DNA from: Bacillota bacterium
GTDB taxonomy: Bacteria > Bacillota > Clostridia > Lachnospirales > Lachnospiraceae
Assembly (NCBI GenBank): GCA_023439125.1
Contig: JAEXOU010000005.1
Location: forward strand, 248,001-312,000
Direction of reading: 5' to 3'
Length of the DNA: 64,000 nucleotides
The position numbers and the translations under genes were made by a program. Below the pieces are notes generated by a model that saw only the letters and a program-made list of their open reading frames with translations, searched no databases and had not been told where the DNA came from. Shown here in pieces: positions 19,610 to 31,240 of this stretch. How positions within the stretch are numbered: the stretch's first letter is position 1; the number at the start of each line of letters is the position of its first letter.

Positions 19610-20503
19610 ATGGAGTGGATCACGAGTATTAAAAAGTCAATCAATTATATGGAGAGTCATCTACTTGATGAGATCAGTATAGAAGATGTTGCAAAACATG
19701 TTAATATCTCATCATTTTATCTGCAAAAAGGTTTCCAATTAATCACAGGGGTTTCCATGAGTGAATATATCAGAAAGCGCCGTCTGTATATGGCTGCACT
19801 TGATCTTATGTCAGGAGATGAAAAAATAATTGAGATTGCTTTTAAGTATGGTTATGAAACACCGGAAAGCTTTACAAAAGCATTTACAAGATTTCACGGT
19901 ATCACACCAAGTGGACTAAAAAGTGAAAAAACAGCAATTAAAACATTTCTACCATTAAAAATTAGTTTGTTAATTCAAGGAGGTAATGAAATGGATTATG
20001 TAGTTGAAAAGATGAAAGGCTTTAAAGTCATTGGTTATGAAAGAGTGTTTACTTTTGACAATGGGTATGAGAATATTCCTAAATTTTGGAGTGAGATTTT
20101 TCAAGAAAAAATGACATCAATATTTAAGAAGGAAAAACCTGAAACTGAGGAAGAAGAAACTATAGTAAATTGTAGAATTGGAGAGTTTGGTATCTGTATT
20201 GATGACGTTGGCGAAAATGGTAAGTTTCGATACATGATTGCAGGTATTTATACAGAGGGTAAGGTACCAGATGGAATGGTAGTTTATGAAATACCTGAGT
20301 TAGAATGGGCTAAGTTTAAATGTGTTGGTCCAATTCCTGGGGCAATTCAATCAGTTAATACTAATATATTTAAGGAATGGTTACCAGGGAATGATTCATA
20401 TGAAATCGCTATGGGGCTCAATTTGGAATGGTATAGCTCAGATGGAAATCCAACAGATAGTGACTATGAGAGTGGTATTTGGTTACCTGTAAAGAGAAAA
20501 TAG
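19610..20503 (+). CDS. AraC-type regulator with GyrI-like effector domain
   Basis: Residues 5-108 form a double helix-turn-helix of the AraC/XylS type placed at the N-terminus, and residues 128-297 form a GyrI-like (AraC effector-binding) domain that binds small hydrophobic or cationic ligands. The whole resembles Rob/BltR-type regulators of drug or toxin response. The boundary is striking: AAGGAGG at 19977-19983 followed at seven bases by an in-frame ATG at 19991 (Met128), which would make the GyrI-like domain on its own. Downstream lies a decayed duplicate of the same gene. No target operon is adjacent, so the target is unknown. Confidence 0.88.
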   Translation: MEWITSIKKSINYMESHLLDEISIEDVAKHVNISSFYLQKGFQLITGVSMSEYIRKRRLYMAALDLMSGDEKIIEIAFKYGYETPESFTKAFTRFHGITPSGLKSEKTAIKTFLPLKISLLIQGGNEMDYVVEKMKGFKVIGYERVFTFDNGYENIPKFWSEIFQEKMTSIFKKEKPETEEEETIVNCRIGEFGICIDDVGENGKFRYMIAGIYTEGKVPDGMVVYEIPELEWAKFKCVGPIPGAIQSVNTNIFKEWLPGNDSYEIAMGLNLEWYSSDGNPTDSDYESGIWLPVKRK

Positions 20504-20611
20504 ATCAGACGTCATAAGTAATTGTTCACGACAAAAGAATGCATAAAAAGTCGAGAGAATTATCCTTTTCCTTGCTAGAATTGTTTTAGGTAAGAAAAAA
20601 TGGTTTCAATC

Positions 20612-20783
20612 AAGGAGGTAATGAGATGGATAACATTGCATGGGGGTTAATATTGAATTCTTTTGGCAAGAAGGAAAGTCATCTGATGGCGATAATGAGA
20701 ATGATATTTGGAAAACTATGAGAATAATATTAGTCAAAAGCATGAGAAGGTGTCTGAAGTTTAGACATCTTTTTTTGTTTTAA
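20612..20783 (+). pseudogene. Decayed partial copy of the AraC-GyrI gene
   Basis: The AAGGAGGTAATGAGATGGAT at about 20613 matches the domain boundary of the intact gene at 19977. The frame from 20640 (MGVNIEFFWQEGKSSDGDNE) matches the last 30 residues of that gene. About 400 bases between the two are missing and the join is out of frame. The stretch at 20528-20575 also matches the upstream region at 19524-19575. It is therefore the remnant of a tandem duplication. Confidence 0.6.
20747..20776 (+). terminator. Intrinsic terminator after the pseudogene
   Basis: AGGTGTCT and AGACATCTT form a stem with one G-T, followed by seven T. Confidence 0.65.
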
Positions 20784-20920
20784 AGGAAAGTTCATTGCAC
20801 TTTCCTTTGAAATAAAAAAGCGTCCAAAAGGAAGGACGCTATGATGCCCACTACGTTAAGGTGCAGAACAAAAGCTGTTCTTGTAAAGTGTTGCTCGTGA
20901 GATTAGCAAATCACACTTTT
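20782..20920 (+). repeat. Family C hairpin array, copy 1
   Basis: A row of hairpins: AAAGGAAAGT/ACTTTCCTTT (20784-20809), GCGTCC/GGACGC (20820-20839) followed by TATGATG, AGAACA/TGTTCT (about 20865-20880), and AAGTGT-TGCT/AGCA-ACACTT (20886-20919) ending in four T. The GCGTCC hairpin with TATGATG is shared with the copy at 38.6 kb. An extended -10 promoter for the next gene lies downstream, so this copy most likely works as a terminator for upstream transcripts. Confidence 0.6.
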
Positions 20921-20940
20921 GTTCCTGATAATTAAATTTA

Positions 20941-20949
20941 TGGTATAAT
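20941..20949 (+). promoter_or_regulatory. Extended -10 promoter element
   Basis: TGGTATAAT gives a TGN extension plus a perfect -10 at 20944-20949. No good -35 is seen. It lies 96 bases before the epimerase start. Confidence 0.45.
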
Positions 20950-21044
20950 AATCATATCTATGTAATTGCAAATTTTCTCAATTTAATAAGCATAACAAAA
21001 GCAGAATATAGGATTTGTCGATTACAGTGTTGAAAGGATAAAAT

Positions 21045-21926
21045 ATGAAAATATTAGTTTTAGGTGGGACAAGGTTTTTTGGAATACCAATGGTTAAGCA
21101 ATTGATCGAACAAGGGTATGAGGTCACAATTGCTACAAGACAGAAAACACCAAATAAATTTGGGAATTTGGTTCAAAGAATTCGGGTCGATCGGACAGAC
21201 TTCATGGATATGAAAAATACGTTCCGAGGGAAGAAATATGATGTTGTATATGATAAGATAGCTTATTGCTCTAATGATATTAAATACATAATGGAGTCAA
21301 TTGACTTTGATAAATATATTTATATGTCTAGTACTTCAGTCTATGAACCGAAAAAAGTAAATACAAAAGAAGAGGACTTTGACGGGATTCATAGAAGATT
21401 TGTATGGTGTTCTAGGGCAGATTTTCCTTATGAAGAAATCAAAAGACAGGCTGAGTGTGCTTTATGGCAACAGTATCCTACTAGAAATTGGATTGCAGTT
21501 CGATATCCATTTGCAATTGGAAGAGATGACTATACAAAAAGATTGCTGTTCTATGTTGAGCACACGATGAAGTCGATTCCTATGAAGATAGATAACATTG
21601 ATTCACAGATGAGCTATATATCTTCTGATGAAGCTGGAAAATTTTTAGCTTTTTTAGTAGATAAGGAGTTTCATGGAGCTCTCAATGGAAGCTCTTCTGG
21701 TACGATTTCATTAAGAGAGATCATTGAATACATAGAAAGAAAAACTGGTTCAAACGCTATATTCAGTAATAGTCATGACGAGGCTCCATATAATGGAGAA
21801 CCTGAATATAGTATTAATACAGAAAAGGCAAGTAAACTTGGCTTTCAGTTTTCGAATTTAAACGCTTGGATTTATGATTTACTTGATTACTATATTGAGT
21901 GCGTAAATGACCATTCTATGAACTAA
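21045..21926 (+). CDS. NAD-dependent epimerase/dehydratase-like protein
   Basis: This 293-residue short-chain dehydrogenase/reductase-type protein begins with the dinucleotide-binding loop GGTRFFG (residues 7-13) typical of the extended NAD(P) Rossmann fold. A YMSSTSVYE segment near residue 93 marks the region of the catalytic Ser and Tyr. In this subgroup the classical YxxxK is replaced by the YEEIKRQAE context near 133. Relatives are often annotated as sugar-nucleotide epimerases or isoflavone reductase-like, but true substrates are mostly unknown. There is no sugar cluster around it. It is likely a single-gene unit, with a 240-base gap before the ATPase operon. Confidence 0.75.
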   Translation: MKILVLGGTRFFGIPMVKQLIEQGYEVTIATRQKTPNKFGNLVQRIRVDRTDFMDMKNTFRGKKYDVVYDKIAYCSNDIKYIMESIDFDKYIYMSSTSVYEPKKVNTKEEDFDGIHRRFVWCSRADFPYEEIKRQAECALWQQYPTRNWIAVRYPFAIGRDDYTKRLLFYVEHTMKSIPMKIDNIDSQMSYISSDEAGKFLAFLVDKEFHGALNGSSSGTISLREIIEYIERKTGSNAIFSNSHDEAPYNGEPEYSINTEKASKLGFQFSNLNAWIYDLLDYYIECVNDHSMN

Positions 21927-22100
21927 CTCTTTTTTTGACCACATGTGGTACGAGCTTACTGCGAACTAAGGGATTTATTAATTCAAAATATGCTAGAATA
22001 AAAAGTATGCTAGTATTAGTAATATTCATGCAATTTATTCATTATATTTGTAATTTTTGGAGTTTTATTGTTAATTATAACGATAAATATCAATCAATGC

Positions 22101-22129
22101 TTGTAAATATGATGGTAATTAAGTATAAT
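22101..22129 (+). promoter_or_regulatory. V-ATPase operon promoter
   Basis: TTGTAA (22101-22106), a 17-base spacer and a perfect TATAAT (22124-22129), 37 bases before the first gene. Confidence 0.75.
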
Positions 22130-22166
22130 ATCATTTATAAATCTATAAAACCAGAGGAGGAAAATC

Positions 22167-22475
22167 ATGGTAAAAGATACGATTTCGGTTGTTAAAAAAG
22201 CTGAGAGTGAAGCAGCTAGTTTAGTTAAAAAGACCGAAGAAATACAACACTCCCTGTTAAAACAAGCAAGACAGGAAGTAGTTTCTCTGGAACAACAGCA
22301 ACAGCAACAAGTAATAGACTATAAGACGAAGGCAGAAGAGAAGGCAAAACTAAAAAATCAGGAGGTCATGAAGCAAGCAGAGGAAGAAGCGAATAGGAAA
22401 ATTACTCAGCTAAAGAAAAATGCAGCTGAGAAAAAAATGGAAGCCATACAGCTTATTCTTGATACAATTGGATAG
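22167..22475 (+). CDS. ntpF: V-type ATPase peripheral stalk subunit G/H (NtpF-like)
   Basis: This 102-residue protein is almost entirely one charged, Ala/Glu/Lys/Gln-rich amphipathic helix with a run of glutamines near 46-51. That is the form of the G/H (NtpF) stalk subunit, which pairs with subunit E to hold the A3B3 head against subunit I. It is the first gene of a nine-gene operon in E. hirae order, with a GAGGAGG site before the ATG. Sequence alone is weakly diagnostic for such coiled coils; gene order makes the call firm. Confidence 0.85.
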   Translation: MVKDTISVVKKAESEAASLVKKTEEIQHSLLKQARQEVVSLEQQQQQQVIDYKTKAEEKAKLKNQEVMKQAEEEANRKITQLKKNAAEKKMEAIQLILDTIG

Positions 22476-22492
22476 AAAGGGGGCAAACAGGT

Positions 22493-24971
<2,479 letters not shown>

Positions 24972-25024
24972 ATAACGATAGACACATTTTTGTCGAATCA
25001 TTCGAACAGTTAGGAGACAAAATC

Positions 25025-25597
25025 ATGACCGGACTGGAAAAAATAGTTGAGCAAATCAAGCAGGAAGCACAAGCTACTGCAGATGAACAAATTGCTCAAT
25101 CAAAAAAGGAAGCCGAACAAATTCTTGCCGATGCAAAAAAGAAATTAGAATCATCTTACATAGCGGCAATGGAACAAGCAGATGCTCATGCAAAACAGAT
25201 TCTTTTGCGTGGTGAGTCAGCTGCAAGTTTACAAGAAAGAAAGATGTTACTAGAGGCGAAACAGCAGATTATACAACAAATATTTGACGAAGCCATCGAA
25301 ACAATGCAACAGCTTCCAATTAAGGAGTACTTCGAGTTGTTGTTACGTATGGTTGATCGTTATGCCTTAGAAGAGAATGGAACGATTCACTTGTCGCAAC
25401 AAGACTTAGATCGTATACCAGAGTTTTTTATGGATGAACTGAAAAAACGTCAGATTACAATTTCAAAAGAGTCAGCCAGATTAAATGGTGGTTTCTTATT
25501 AAGCTATGGGGACATCGAGCAGAATTGTTCTTTTGAAGCATTATTATCAGCAAATCGAGAGGATCTTCAAGATCAGATTGTAAAATTGATATTTTAA
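25025..25597 (+). CDS. ntpE: V-type ATPase subunit E
   Basis: The 190-residue peripheral stalk subunit has a long charged N-terminal helix (to about residue 95) and a compact C-terminal domain that binds the top of the catalytic head. The helix pairs with the G/H subunit encoded first in the operon. The N-terminal region is rich in Lys, Gln and Ala, as expected. The ATG follows a TAGGAGAC site. It lies 53 bases after ntpK, and a small intercistronic hairpin separates it from the next gene. Confidence 0.92.
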   Translation: MTGLEKIVEQIKQEAQATADEQIAQSKKEAEQILADAKKKLESSYIAAMEQADAHAKQILLRGESAASLQERKMLLEAKQQIIQQIFDEAIETMQQLPIKEYFELLLRMVDRYALEENGTIHLSQQDLDRIPEFFMDELKKRQITISKESARLNGGFLLSYGDIEQNCSFEALLSANREDLQDQIVKLIF

Positions 25598-25599
25598 TA

Positions 25600-25636
25600 A
25601 AGGCGTGACCTGTTAACGCACAGACAGGTAAGCCTT
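25600..25636 (+). other. Intercistronic hairpin inside the V-ATPase operon
   Basis: AAGGC and ACCTGT pair with ACAGGT and GCCTT. There is no T-run, so it is more likely an mRNA processing or stability element between ntpE and ntpC than a terminator. Confidence 0.4.
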
Positions 25637-25669
25637 GATTACATATTAGTGCGGGAATGGAGAACCAAG

Positions 25670-26635
25670 ATGGCAGAAAGTCAGTATATTTATGCTGTAG
25701 CGCGAATTCGCTCAAAAGAAATGTCTTTGCTAGATTTCAAATGCATGGAACAGTTATTGTCCTGTAAGAAATATGAGGATTGTATCCGAATCTTATCCGA
25801 CCATGGCTGGGATTGTGAAGGAAAAGCTGCAGAAGAAATCCTAATCGCAGAGCGAGAAAAAACTTGGGCGCTTATGAAAGAACTGGTGGAGAATCAATCT
25901 GTCTTTCATGTTTTCCTGTATGAAAATGATTTTCATAATTTAAAGGCTGCAATCAAGCAGGTATGTACACATAGCGAGATACCTCATATATACAAAGATA
26001 ATGGAACATTACCTTGGGAAAAAATCTTAGAGGCAGTAAAAACCCAAAACTTTTCATTACTTCCAGACGATATGCAAACTTGCGGGCAGGATGCTTACAA
26101 TGCTTTGCTACAAGGGGGAGACAGTCAGTTATGTGACGTAATCCTAGATAAGGCTTCACTGGAGAAAACTTATGCTGCAGGAAAAAGTCTAAAAAGCGAT
26201 CTGTTTGCGGGATATGTGGAATTAAAAGTTGCAGTAGCCAATATTAACATTGCTCTTCGAAGCTGCAAGATGAAAAAATCTCCACAGTTCTTAGAAAAGG
26301 CTTTGGTATCTTGTGATTCGCTTGATATTAAGAAGCTTTCTACTGCAGTGCCTCAAGGAATGGATGAAATTTATAATTATCTTAAAACAACCGTGTATGC
26401 AGATGCAATCGATGCAATACAAACCTCACCGTCCGCATTTGAAAAGTGGTGTGATGATCGATTGATTCGCTATATTAAGCCACAGAAATACCATCCATTT
26501 ACGATTGAACCTTTGGCAGCATACATATTGGCACGAGAAAACGAAATCAAATGCGTACGGATTCTTCTATCAGGGAAGTTAAACCATATGTCAGAAGAAT
26601 CCATTCGGGAAAGACTGAGGGAGATGTATGTATAG
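25670..26635 (+). CDS. ntpC: V-type ATPase subunit C (d-like)
   Basis: This subunit of 321 residues (the frame opens at 25649 but the ATG at 25670 has a GGAG site at good spacing) is the helical, funnel-shaped connector between the central stalk and the c-ring. It consists almost entirely of alpha helices, with the family opening SQYIYAVARIR. It sits at the expected place in the operon and its last codons overlap the start of ntpG by eight bases, pointing to coupled translation. Confidence 0.9.
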   Translation: MAESQYIYAVARIRSKEMSLLDFKCMEQLLSCKKYEDCIRILSDHGWDCEGKAAEEILIAEREKTWALMKELVENQSVFHVFLYENDFHNLKAAIKQVCTHSEIPHIYKDNGTLPWEKILEAVKTQNFSLLPDDMQTCGQDAYNALLQGGDSQLCDVILDKASLEKTYAAGKSLKSDLFAGYVELKVAVANINIALRSCKMKKSPQFLEKALVSCDSLDIKKLSTAVPQGMDEIYNYLKTTVYADAIDAIQTSPSAFEKWCDDRLIRYIKPQKYHPFTIEPLAAYILARENEIKCVRILLSGKLNHMSEESIRERLREMYV

Positions 26636-26951
26636 AGTAGCTGTATTAGGAAATCGGGACAGCATATATGCTCTGGCAGCACTTGGGCTTGAAACCTTTC
26701 CTACGGACTCACTTAAGATTGAAGAGTCAGCCCATTTGTTGAGAAAACTGGCCGATGGAAGCTATGCCGTGATCTATGTTACGGAAGAACTGCAGGAAGC
26801 ATTAAAAGATGAAATTAGTCGTTACAAGAAACTCATGATCCCTGCAATCATCCCAATACCAGGAACCTCTGGGAATACGGGAGTAGGAATGGCAGAATTA
26901 AAGAAAATGGTAGAACAGGCAGTTGGTTCGGATATTATTCAAGACAAGTAA
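26628..26951 (+). CDS. ntpG: V-type ATPase subunit F (NtpG)
   Basis: A 107-residue Rossmann-like small subunit with the opening YRVAVLGNRDSIYALAALG and the family segment IPIPGTSG near 84. It binds the central stalk subunit D and modulates rotation. The start overlaps ntpC by eight bases. It is followed by a 90-base gap before ntpA that contains a short ATAGAT/ATCTAT hairpin. Confidence 0.9.
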   Translation: MYRVAVLGNRDSIYALAALGLETFPTDSLKIEESAHLLRKLADGSYAVIYVTEELQEALKDEISRYKKLMIPAIIPIPGTSGNTGVGMAELKKMVEQAVGSDIIQDK

Positions 26952-27052
26952 AATTGTATATGTTTTGTCCCATTAAGATTACAATAGATGTCTTTATATC
27001 TATCAAGGTAATTTTACTTGTATAAAAACTATAGAAGAAGCAGGTGAATAGA

Positions 27053-28819
27053 TTGAATACAGGAACAATAAAAAAGGTTGCCGGGCCATTAGTTATAGCT
27101 GATGGAATGCGCAATGCAAACATGTTCGATGTTGTCCGTGTTAGTCAGCAAAGACTAATCGGGGAGATTATCGAAATACATGGAGACCAAGCCTCCGTAC
27201 AGGTATACGAGGAAACCTCAGGCCTTGGACCAGGAGAACCAGTAGAATCAACTGGTGCACCATTGTCAGTAGAACTTGGACCTGGATTAATTGGAAGTAT
27301 TTTTGATGGGATTCAAAGACCTCTAGTAGAGATTATGGAACAGACCGGAAGTAATCTGACTCGTGGAGTGGAGATCCCAGCTTTGGACCGCAATAAAAAA
27401 TGGCATTTTAAGCCGACTGTGACAGCTGGAACAAAAGTCATAGGTGGGGATATCATAGGTACCGTACAGGAAACGGATATTGTAGTTCAAAAGATTATGA
27501 TACCAAACGGAATGAAAGGTGAAATCACTTCAATCCATGAAGGAGATTACACAATTTTAGATGCAGTAGCTACTCTTAAAAAAGAGGATGGAACTACTGA
27601 AGACATTACCATGATGCAGAAGTGGCCGGTTCGTAAGCAACGTCCATATCAAAAGAAATTGTCACCAGATATGCCTTTGATTACAGGACAGAGAGTTATC
27701 GATGCTCTGTTTCCGATAGCAAAAGGTGGAACTGCTGCAGTTCCTGGACCTTTTGGAAGCGGTAAAACAGTAGTACAGCATCAGTTAGCAAAATGGGCGG
27801 AAGCAGATATTGTTGTTTATATTGGCTGTGGAGAACGTGGTAATGAAATGACAGACGTATTAAATGAATTTCCAGAGTTGAAAGATCCTAAGACTGGACA
27901 TTCGTTAATGGAACGTACGGTTTTAATCGCTAATACATCCGATATGCCAGTTGCGGCAAGAGAAGCATCCATCTATGTTGGAATTACAATTGCAGAGTAT
28001 TTTAGAGATATGGGATTTTCCGTTGCTTTAATGGCAGACTCAACTTCCAGATGGGCAGAGGCATTACGTGAGATGAGTGGTCGTCTCGAAGAGATGCCTG
28101 GTGAAGAAGGATATCCAGCATATCTCGGAAGCCGTCTTGCTCAGTTCTATGAGCGTGCAGGTCGTGTTATTTCCCTTGGAACTGAAGGTAGAGAAGGAGC
28201 ATTGTCCGTTATTGGAGCCGTATCTCCTCCGGGTGGTGATATTTCAGAACCAGTATCTCAGGCAACTCTTCGTATTGTAAAAGTGTTCTGGGGATTGGAT
28301 TCCAATCTTGCTTATAAACGTCATTTCCCAGCAATTAACTGGTTAACTAGCTATTCCTTATATGTTAATAACATGTATAAATGGTTCAACCAAGCTGCTG
28401 GTGGAGACTGGAATGGTTGTAGAAGCAGAATTATGGCACTACTCAGTGATGAGGCAGGTTTACAAGAAATTGTACAGTTAGTCGGAATGGATGCACTGTC
28501 TGCACCGGACCGTCTGAAACTAGAAGCAGCAAGATCAATTCGTGAAGACTTTTTACATCAGGATGCATTCCATGAGGTAGATACTTATTCTTCATTACCA
28601 AAGCAATATCATATGATGAACCTTGTACTTAAATTCTATGATTTATCCTTGGAAGGATTAAAGGCAGGAATCTCAATTGATAAAATTTCATCTTTACCAG
28701 TTCGTGAAAAGATTGGTCGATATAAATATACGACCGAAGATAAACTAGAAGAAGAATATCAGAACATCGTAGCCGAGCTTTCACGAGAAATAAATGAATG
28801 TAAGGGAGGAGAGGACTGA
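27053..28819 (+). CDS. ntpA: V-type ATPase catalytic subunit A
   Basis: The catalytic subunit hydrolyses or makes ATP. The P-loop GPFGSGKT and the motif GERGNEM follow the family, and the long non-homologous insert after the N-terminal barrel is present. Two starts are possible: GTG at 27044 (591 residues) and TTG at 27053 (588 residues). I prefer TTG because AGGTG lies seven bases upstream and [14 protein letters not shown] is the usual family beginning. In both cases the start codon is not ATG, which may keep synthesis in step with subunit B. The stop is followed two bases later by ntpB. Confidence 0.95.
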   Translation: MNTGTIKKVAGPLVIADGMRNANMFDVVRVSQQRLIGEIIEIHGDQASVQVYEETSGLGPGEPVESTGAPLSVELGPGLIGSIFDGIQRPLVEIMEQTGSNLTRGVEIPALDRNKKWHFKPTVTAGTKVIGGDIIGTVQETDIVVQKIMIPNGMKGEITSIHEGDYTILDAVATLKKEDGTTEDITMMQKWPVRKQRPYQKKLSPDMPLITGQRVIDALFPIAKGGTAAVPGPFGSGKTVVQHQLAKWAEADIVVYIGCGERGNEMTDVLNEFPELKDPKTGHSLMERTVLIANTSDMPVAAREASIYVGITIAEYFRDMGFSVALMADSTSRWAEALREMSGRLEEMPGEEGYPAYLGSRLAQFYERAGRVISLGTEGREGALSVIGAVSPPGGDISEPVSQATLRIVKVFWGLDSNLAYKRHFPAINWLTSYSLYVNNMYKWFNQAAGGDWNGCRSRIMALLSDEAGLQEIVQLVGMDALSAPDRLKLEAARSIREDFLHQDAFHEVDTYSSLPKQYHMMNLVLKFYDLSLEGLKAGISIDKISSLPVREKIGRYKYTTEDKLEEEYQNIVAELSREINECKGGED

Positions 28820-28821
28820 TT

Positions 28822-30198
28822 ATGCCAAAAGAATATAGAACAATACAAGAAGTAGCCGGTCCTCTTATGCTCGTCAAGGGCGTAGAACATGTTTGCTACA
28901 ATGAATTAGGTGAGATTGAATTATCTAATGGTGAGAAACGCCGTTGTAAAGTATTAGAGATCGATGGTGGCAATGCATTGGTTCAATTATTTGAAAATGC
29001 AACTGGTATCAACCTTGCAGAGAGTAAAGTACGCTTTCTTGGAAGAACAATGGAACTCGGTGTATCTCTTGATATGCTTAGCCGTGTATTTGATGGACTT
29101 GGTCGTCCAATTGATGATGGACCAGAAATCCTTCCAGAAAGCAGAATGGATATCAACGGATTGCCAATGAATCCTGCAGCAAGAACTTACCCACAAGAGT
29201 TTATTCAAACTGGTGTTTCTGCTATTGATGGTTTGAATACACTTGTACGTGGACAAAAGCTACCAATCTTTTCGGCAAGTGGATTACCACATGCAGAATT
29301 GGCTGCACAGATTGCACGTCAAGCAAAAGTACGTGGAACGAATGAACCGTTTGCAGTAGTTTTTGCAGCGATGGGTATTACATTTGAGGAGGCCAATTTC
29401 TTTATTGAGAGTTTTAAAGAGACTGGTGCGATTGACCGTTCAGTTATGTTTATCAATCTTGCAAATGACCCTGCAGTAGAGCGAATTGCAACACCACGTA
29501 TGGCATTAACTGCTGCTGAGTATTTAGCATTCGAAAAGGATATGCATGTTCTTGTTATTATGACTGATATTACAAACTATGCAGATTCTCTTCGTGAGGT
29601 ATCTGCAGCTCGTAAGGAAGTTCCAGGACGTCGTGGTTATCCGGGTTATATGTATACGGACCTTGCTTCTTTATATGAACGTGCCGGTCGTAAAAAGGGT
29701 AAAAAAGGAAGTATTACAATGATTCCAATTCTTACAATGCCTGAGGATGACAAGACACATCCAATTCCGGACCTTACCGGATATATTACAGAAGGACAGA
29801 TTATCTTAAGTCGTGAGTTATATCGTCAAGCTGTTATGCCTCCAATTGACGTATTACCAAGTTTGTCTCGTCTAAAGGATAAAGGTATTGGTGAGGGTAA
29901 GACTCGTGCTGATCATGCGAATACGATGAATCAGTTATTTGCTGCATATGCTCGTGGAAAAGAAGCAAAGGAATTGATGGTTGTATTAGGTGAGGCAGCT
30001 TTGACTGACATGGATAAGCTGTATGCTGAATTCGCTGAGCGTTTCGAAAAAGAGTATGTATCTCAAGGATTTGAACAAAACCGTAATATTGAGGAGACAT
30101 TGGAACTTGGATGGGAACTTCTTGGTATCCTGCCACGTGCGGAACTAAAACGTATCAAAGACGTATTTTTGGATCAATATTATCATGCAGCTAAATGA
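28822..30198 (+). CDS. ntpB: V-type ATPase regulatory subunit B
   Basis: This 458-residue non-catalytic subunit alternates with A in the hexameric head. It has the family barrel, [16 protein letters not shown] near 92-107, and lacks a standard P-loop (the place holds [14 protein letters not shown]), as expected for B. The C-terminus matches archaeal-type B subunits. It starts two bases after ntpA behind GGGAGGAG within the end of ntpA, so translation is probably coupled, giving equal amounts of A and B. Confidence 0.96.
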   Translation: MPKEYRTIQEVAGPLMLVKGVEHVCYNELGEIELSNGEKRRCKVLEIDGGNALVQLFENATGINLAESKVRFLGRTMELGVSLDMLSRVFDGLGRPIDDGPEILPESRMDINGLPMNPAARTYPQEFIQTGVSAIDGLNTLVRGQKLPIFSASGLPHAELAAQIARQAKVRGTNEPFAVVFAAMGITFEEANFFIESFKETGAIDRSVMFINLANDPAVERIATPRMALTAAEYLAFEKDMHVLVIMTDITNYADSLREVSAARKEVPGRRGYPGYMYTDLASLYERAGRKKGKKGSITMIPILTMPEDDKTHPIPDLTGYITEGQIILSRELYRQAVMPPIDVLPSLSRLKDKGIGEGKTRADHANTMNQLFAAYARGKEAKELMVVLGEAALTDMDKLYAEFAERFEKEYVSQGFEQNRNIEETLELGWELLGILPRAELKRIKDVFLDQYYHAAK

Positions 30199-30225
30199 AT
30201 GGTAGGAAAGGAGGCTTAAGTTGAT

Positions 30226-30897
30226 ATGGCAAAAACACAAGTAAATCCTACCAGAATGGAATTGACCAGACTTAAGAAGAAACTGATTACCGCGAGAAGA
30301 GGACATAAACTTTTAAAGGATAAACGAGATGAATTAATGAGACAGTTTCTTATGCTCATACGTGAATGTCGTGCCTTACGTAAAAAAGTGGAACTCAACA
30401 TTACCGGTGCCAATCAGCGCCTTATTCTAGCTCGTGCTGGAATGGAAGAGGAAGTGCTTAATGTTGCATTAATGGCCCCACGCCAGGGAGTTAATCTAGA
30501 GGTTTCTTCCAAAAATATTATGAGTGTTGATATTCCAGTCTATAGTGTGACGACACGTACAGCAGATCCCAACGATATTTACTGTTACGGCTTAGCGTAT
30601 ACATCCAGTGATTTAGATGATTCGATTAAATCCTTAGCAGACATATTACCGGATATGCTTCGATTGGCGGAAGTAGAAAAAGCTTGCCAGTTGATGGCTG
30701 CGGAAATTGAAAGTACACGTCGCCGTGTAAATGCACTAGAACATGTTATGATCCCTGACATGGAAGAAAAAATCAAATATATTGTAATGAAACTCGATGA
30801 GAATGAGCGTTCTACTCAGATTCGATTAATGAAGGTGAAGGATATGATGTTAGAAAAGACGCATCATTACAAGGAGAAAGAAGAGGCAATTTCATAA
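30226..30897 (+). CDS. ntpD: V-type ATPase central stalk subunit D
   Basis: The 223-residue rotor shaft consists of two long antiparallel helices (about 10-75 and 125-210), with the family opening NPTRMELTRLKKKL. It is the last gene of the operon and is followed directly by a strong terminator. The E. hirae genes ntpH and ntpJ, which follow ntpD there, have no counterparts here. Confidence 0.95.
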   Translation: MAKTQVNPTRMELTRLKKKLITARRGHKLLKDKRDELMRQFLMLIRECRALRKKVELNITGANQRLILARAGMEEEVLNVALMAPRQGVNLEVSSKNIMSVDIPVYSVTTRTADPNDIYCYGLAYTSSDLDDSIKSLADILPDMLRLAEVEKACQLMAAEIESTRRRVNALEHVMIPDMEEKIKYIVMKLDENERSTQIRLMKVKDMMLEKTHHYKEKEEAIS

Positions 30898-30907
30898 TAA
30901 ATACTTT

Positions 30908-30942
30908 GGGGACTGTTGTGAATGAAAGCAACAGTCCCCTTT
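30908..30942 (+). terminator. V-ATPase operon terminator
   Basis: GGGGACTGTTG (30908-30918) pairs perfectly with CAACAGTCCCC (30929-30939) and is followed by TTT. Confidence 0.85.
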
Positions 30943-30980
30943 GCATGGAATGATTGTTTGTGATTTAGGGAAGAGTATGA

Positions 30981-31096
30981 AAAAAGAAAGAGCTGTATCT
31001 TATATTTTCTTCGGCGCGCGTTGCTCACAAGCCCACAAAAATACGTGTGGGACTTGTAAGGCACTCCGAAAATATAAGATACAGCTCTTTCTTTTT
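30981..31096. repeat. Family A hairpin repeat, copy 2 (different arms)
   Basis: The arms at 30981-31009 and 31068-31096 are 29-base perfect complements and are unrelated in sequence to the arms of the other family A copies (AGAGCTGTATCTTATA here against GAATGAAGGGTGATGG). The core between them (CTTCGGCGCGC...CCCACA...TGTGGG...CTTGTAAGGCACTCCG) is nearly identical to the other copies. The outer GGGCTGTCGCACTA arms are missing. Confidence 0.8.
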
Positions 31097-31171
31097 AATT
31101 TAGTTTATGTAAAATCACAAACATCTTTCCATTCTGTGTAATCAGAGAAGCTTGAAAGTAGGAATCTTAAA

Positions 31172-31199
31172 TTGACAAAATAAAATATTATGGTACAAT
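31172..31199 (+). promoter_or_regulatory. ABC-F gene promoter
   Basis: A perfect TTGACA (31172-31177), a 16-base spacer and TACAAT (31194-31199), predicting a leader of roughly 220 bases before the ABC-F start. Confidence 0.75.
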
Positions 31200-31228
31200 A
31201 AGTTTAGTAAAAAGAAAGAGGTGAAAAG

Positions 31229-31240
31229 ATGAGAAGATAG
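31229..31240 (+). promoter_or_regulatory. Three-codon leader ORF (Met-Arg-Arg-stop)
   Basis: ATG AGA AGA TAG follows AAAGAGGTG, an excellent ribosome binding site five bases upstream. It lies about 25 bases after the predicted transcription start and 90 bases before a terminator. This is the layout of ribosome-sensing attenuators that control antibiotic-resistance ABC-F genes. Confidence 0.5.

Noticed and set aside
20504..20611. Unrelated small gene after AraC-GyrI
   Set aside because: The stretch matches the upstream region of AraC-GyrI and is better explained as part of the decayed duplicate.
21935..22195. Open frame of 86 codons between the epimerase and V-ATPase genes
   Set aside because: It overlaps the V-ATPase promoter and the start of ntpF in another frame, has no ribosome binding site, and its composition is that of A/T-rich non-coding DNA.
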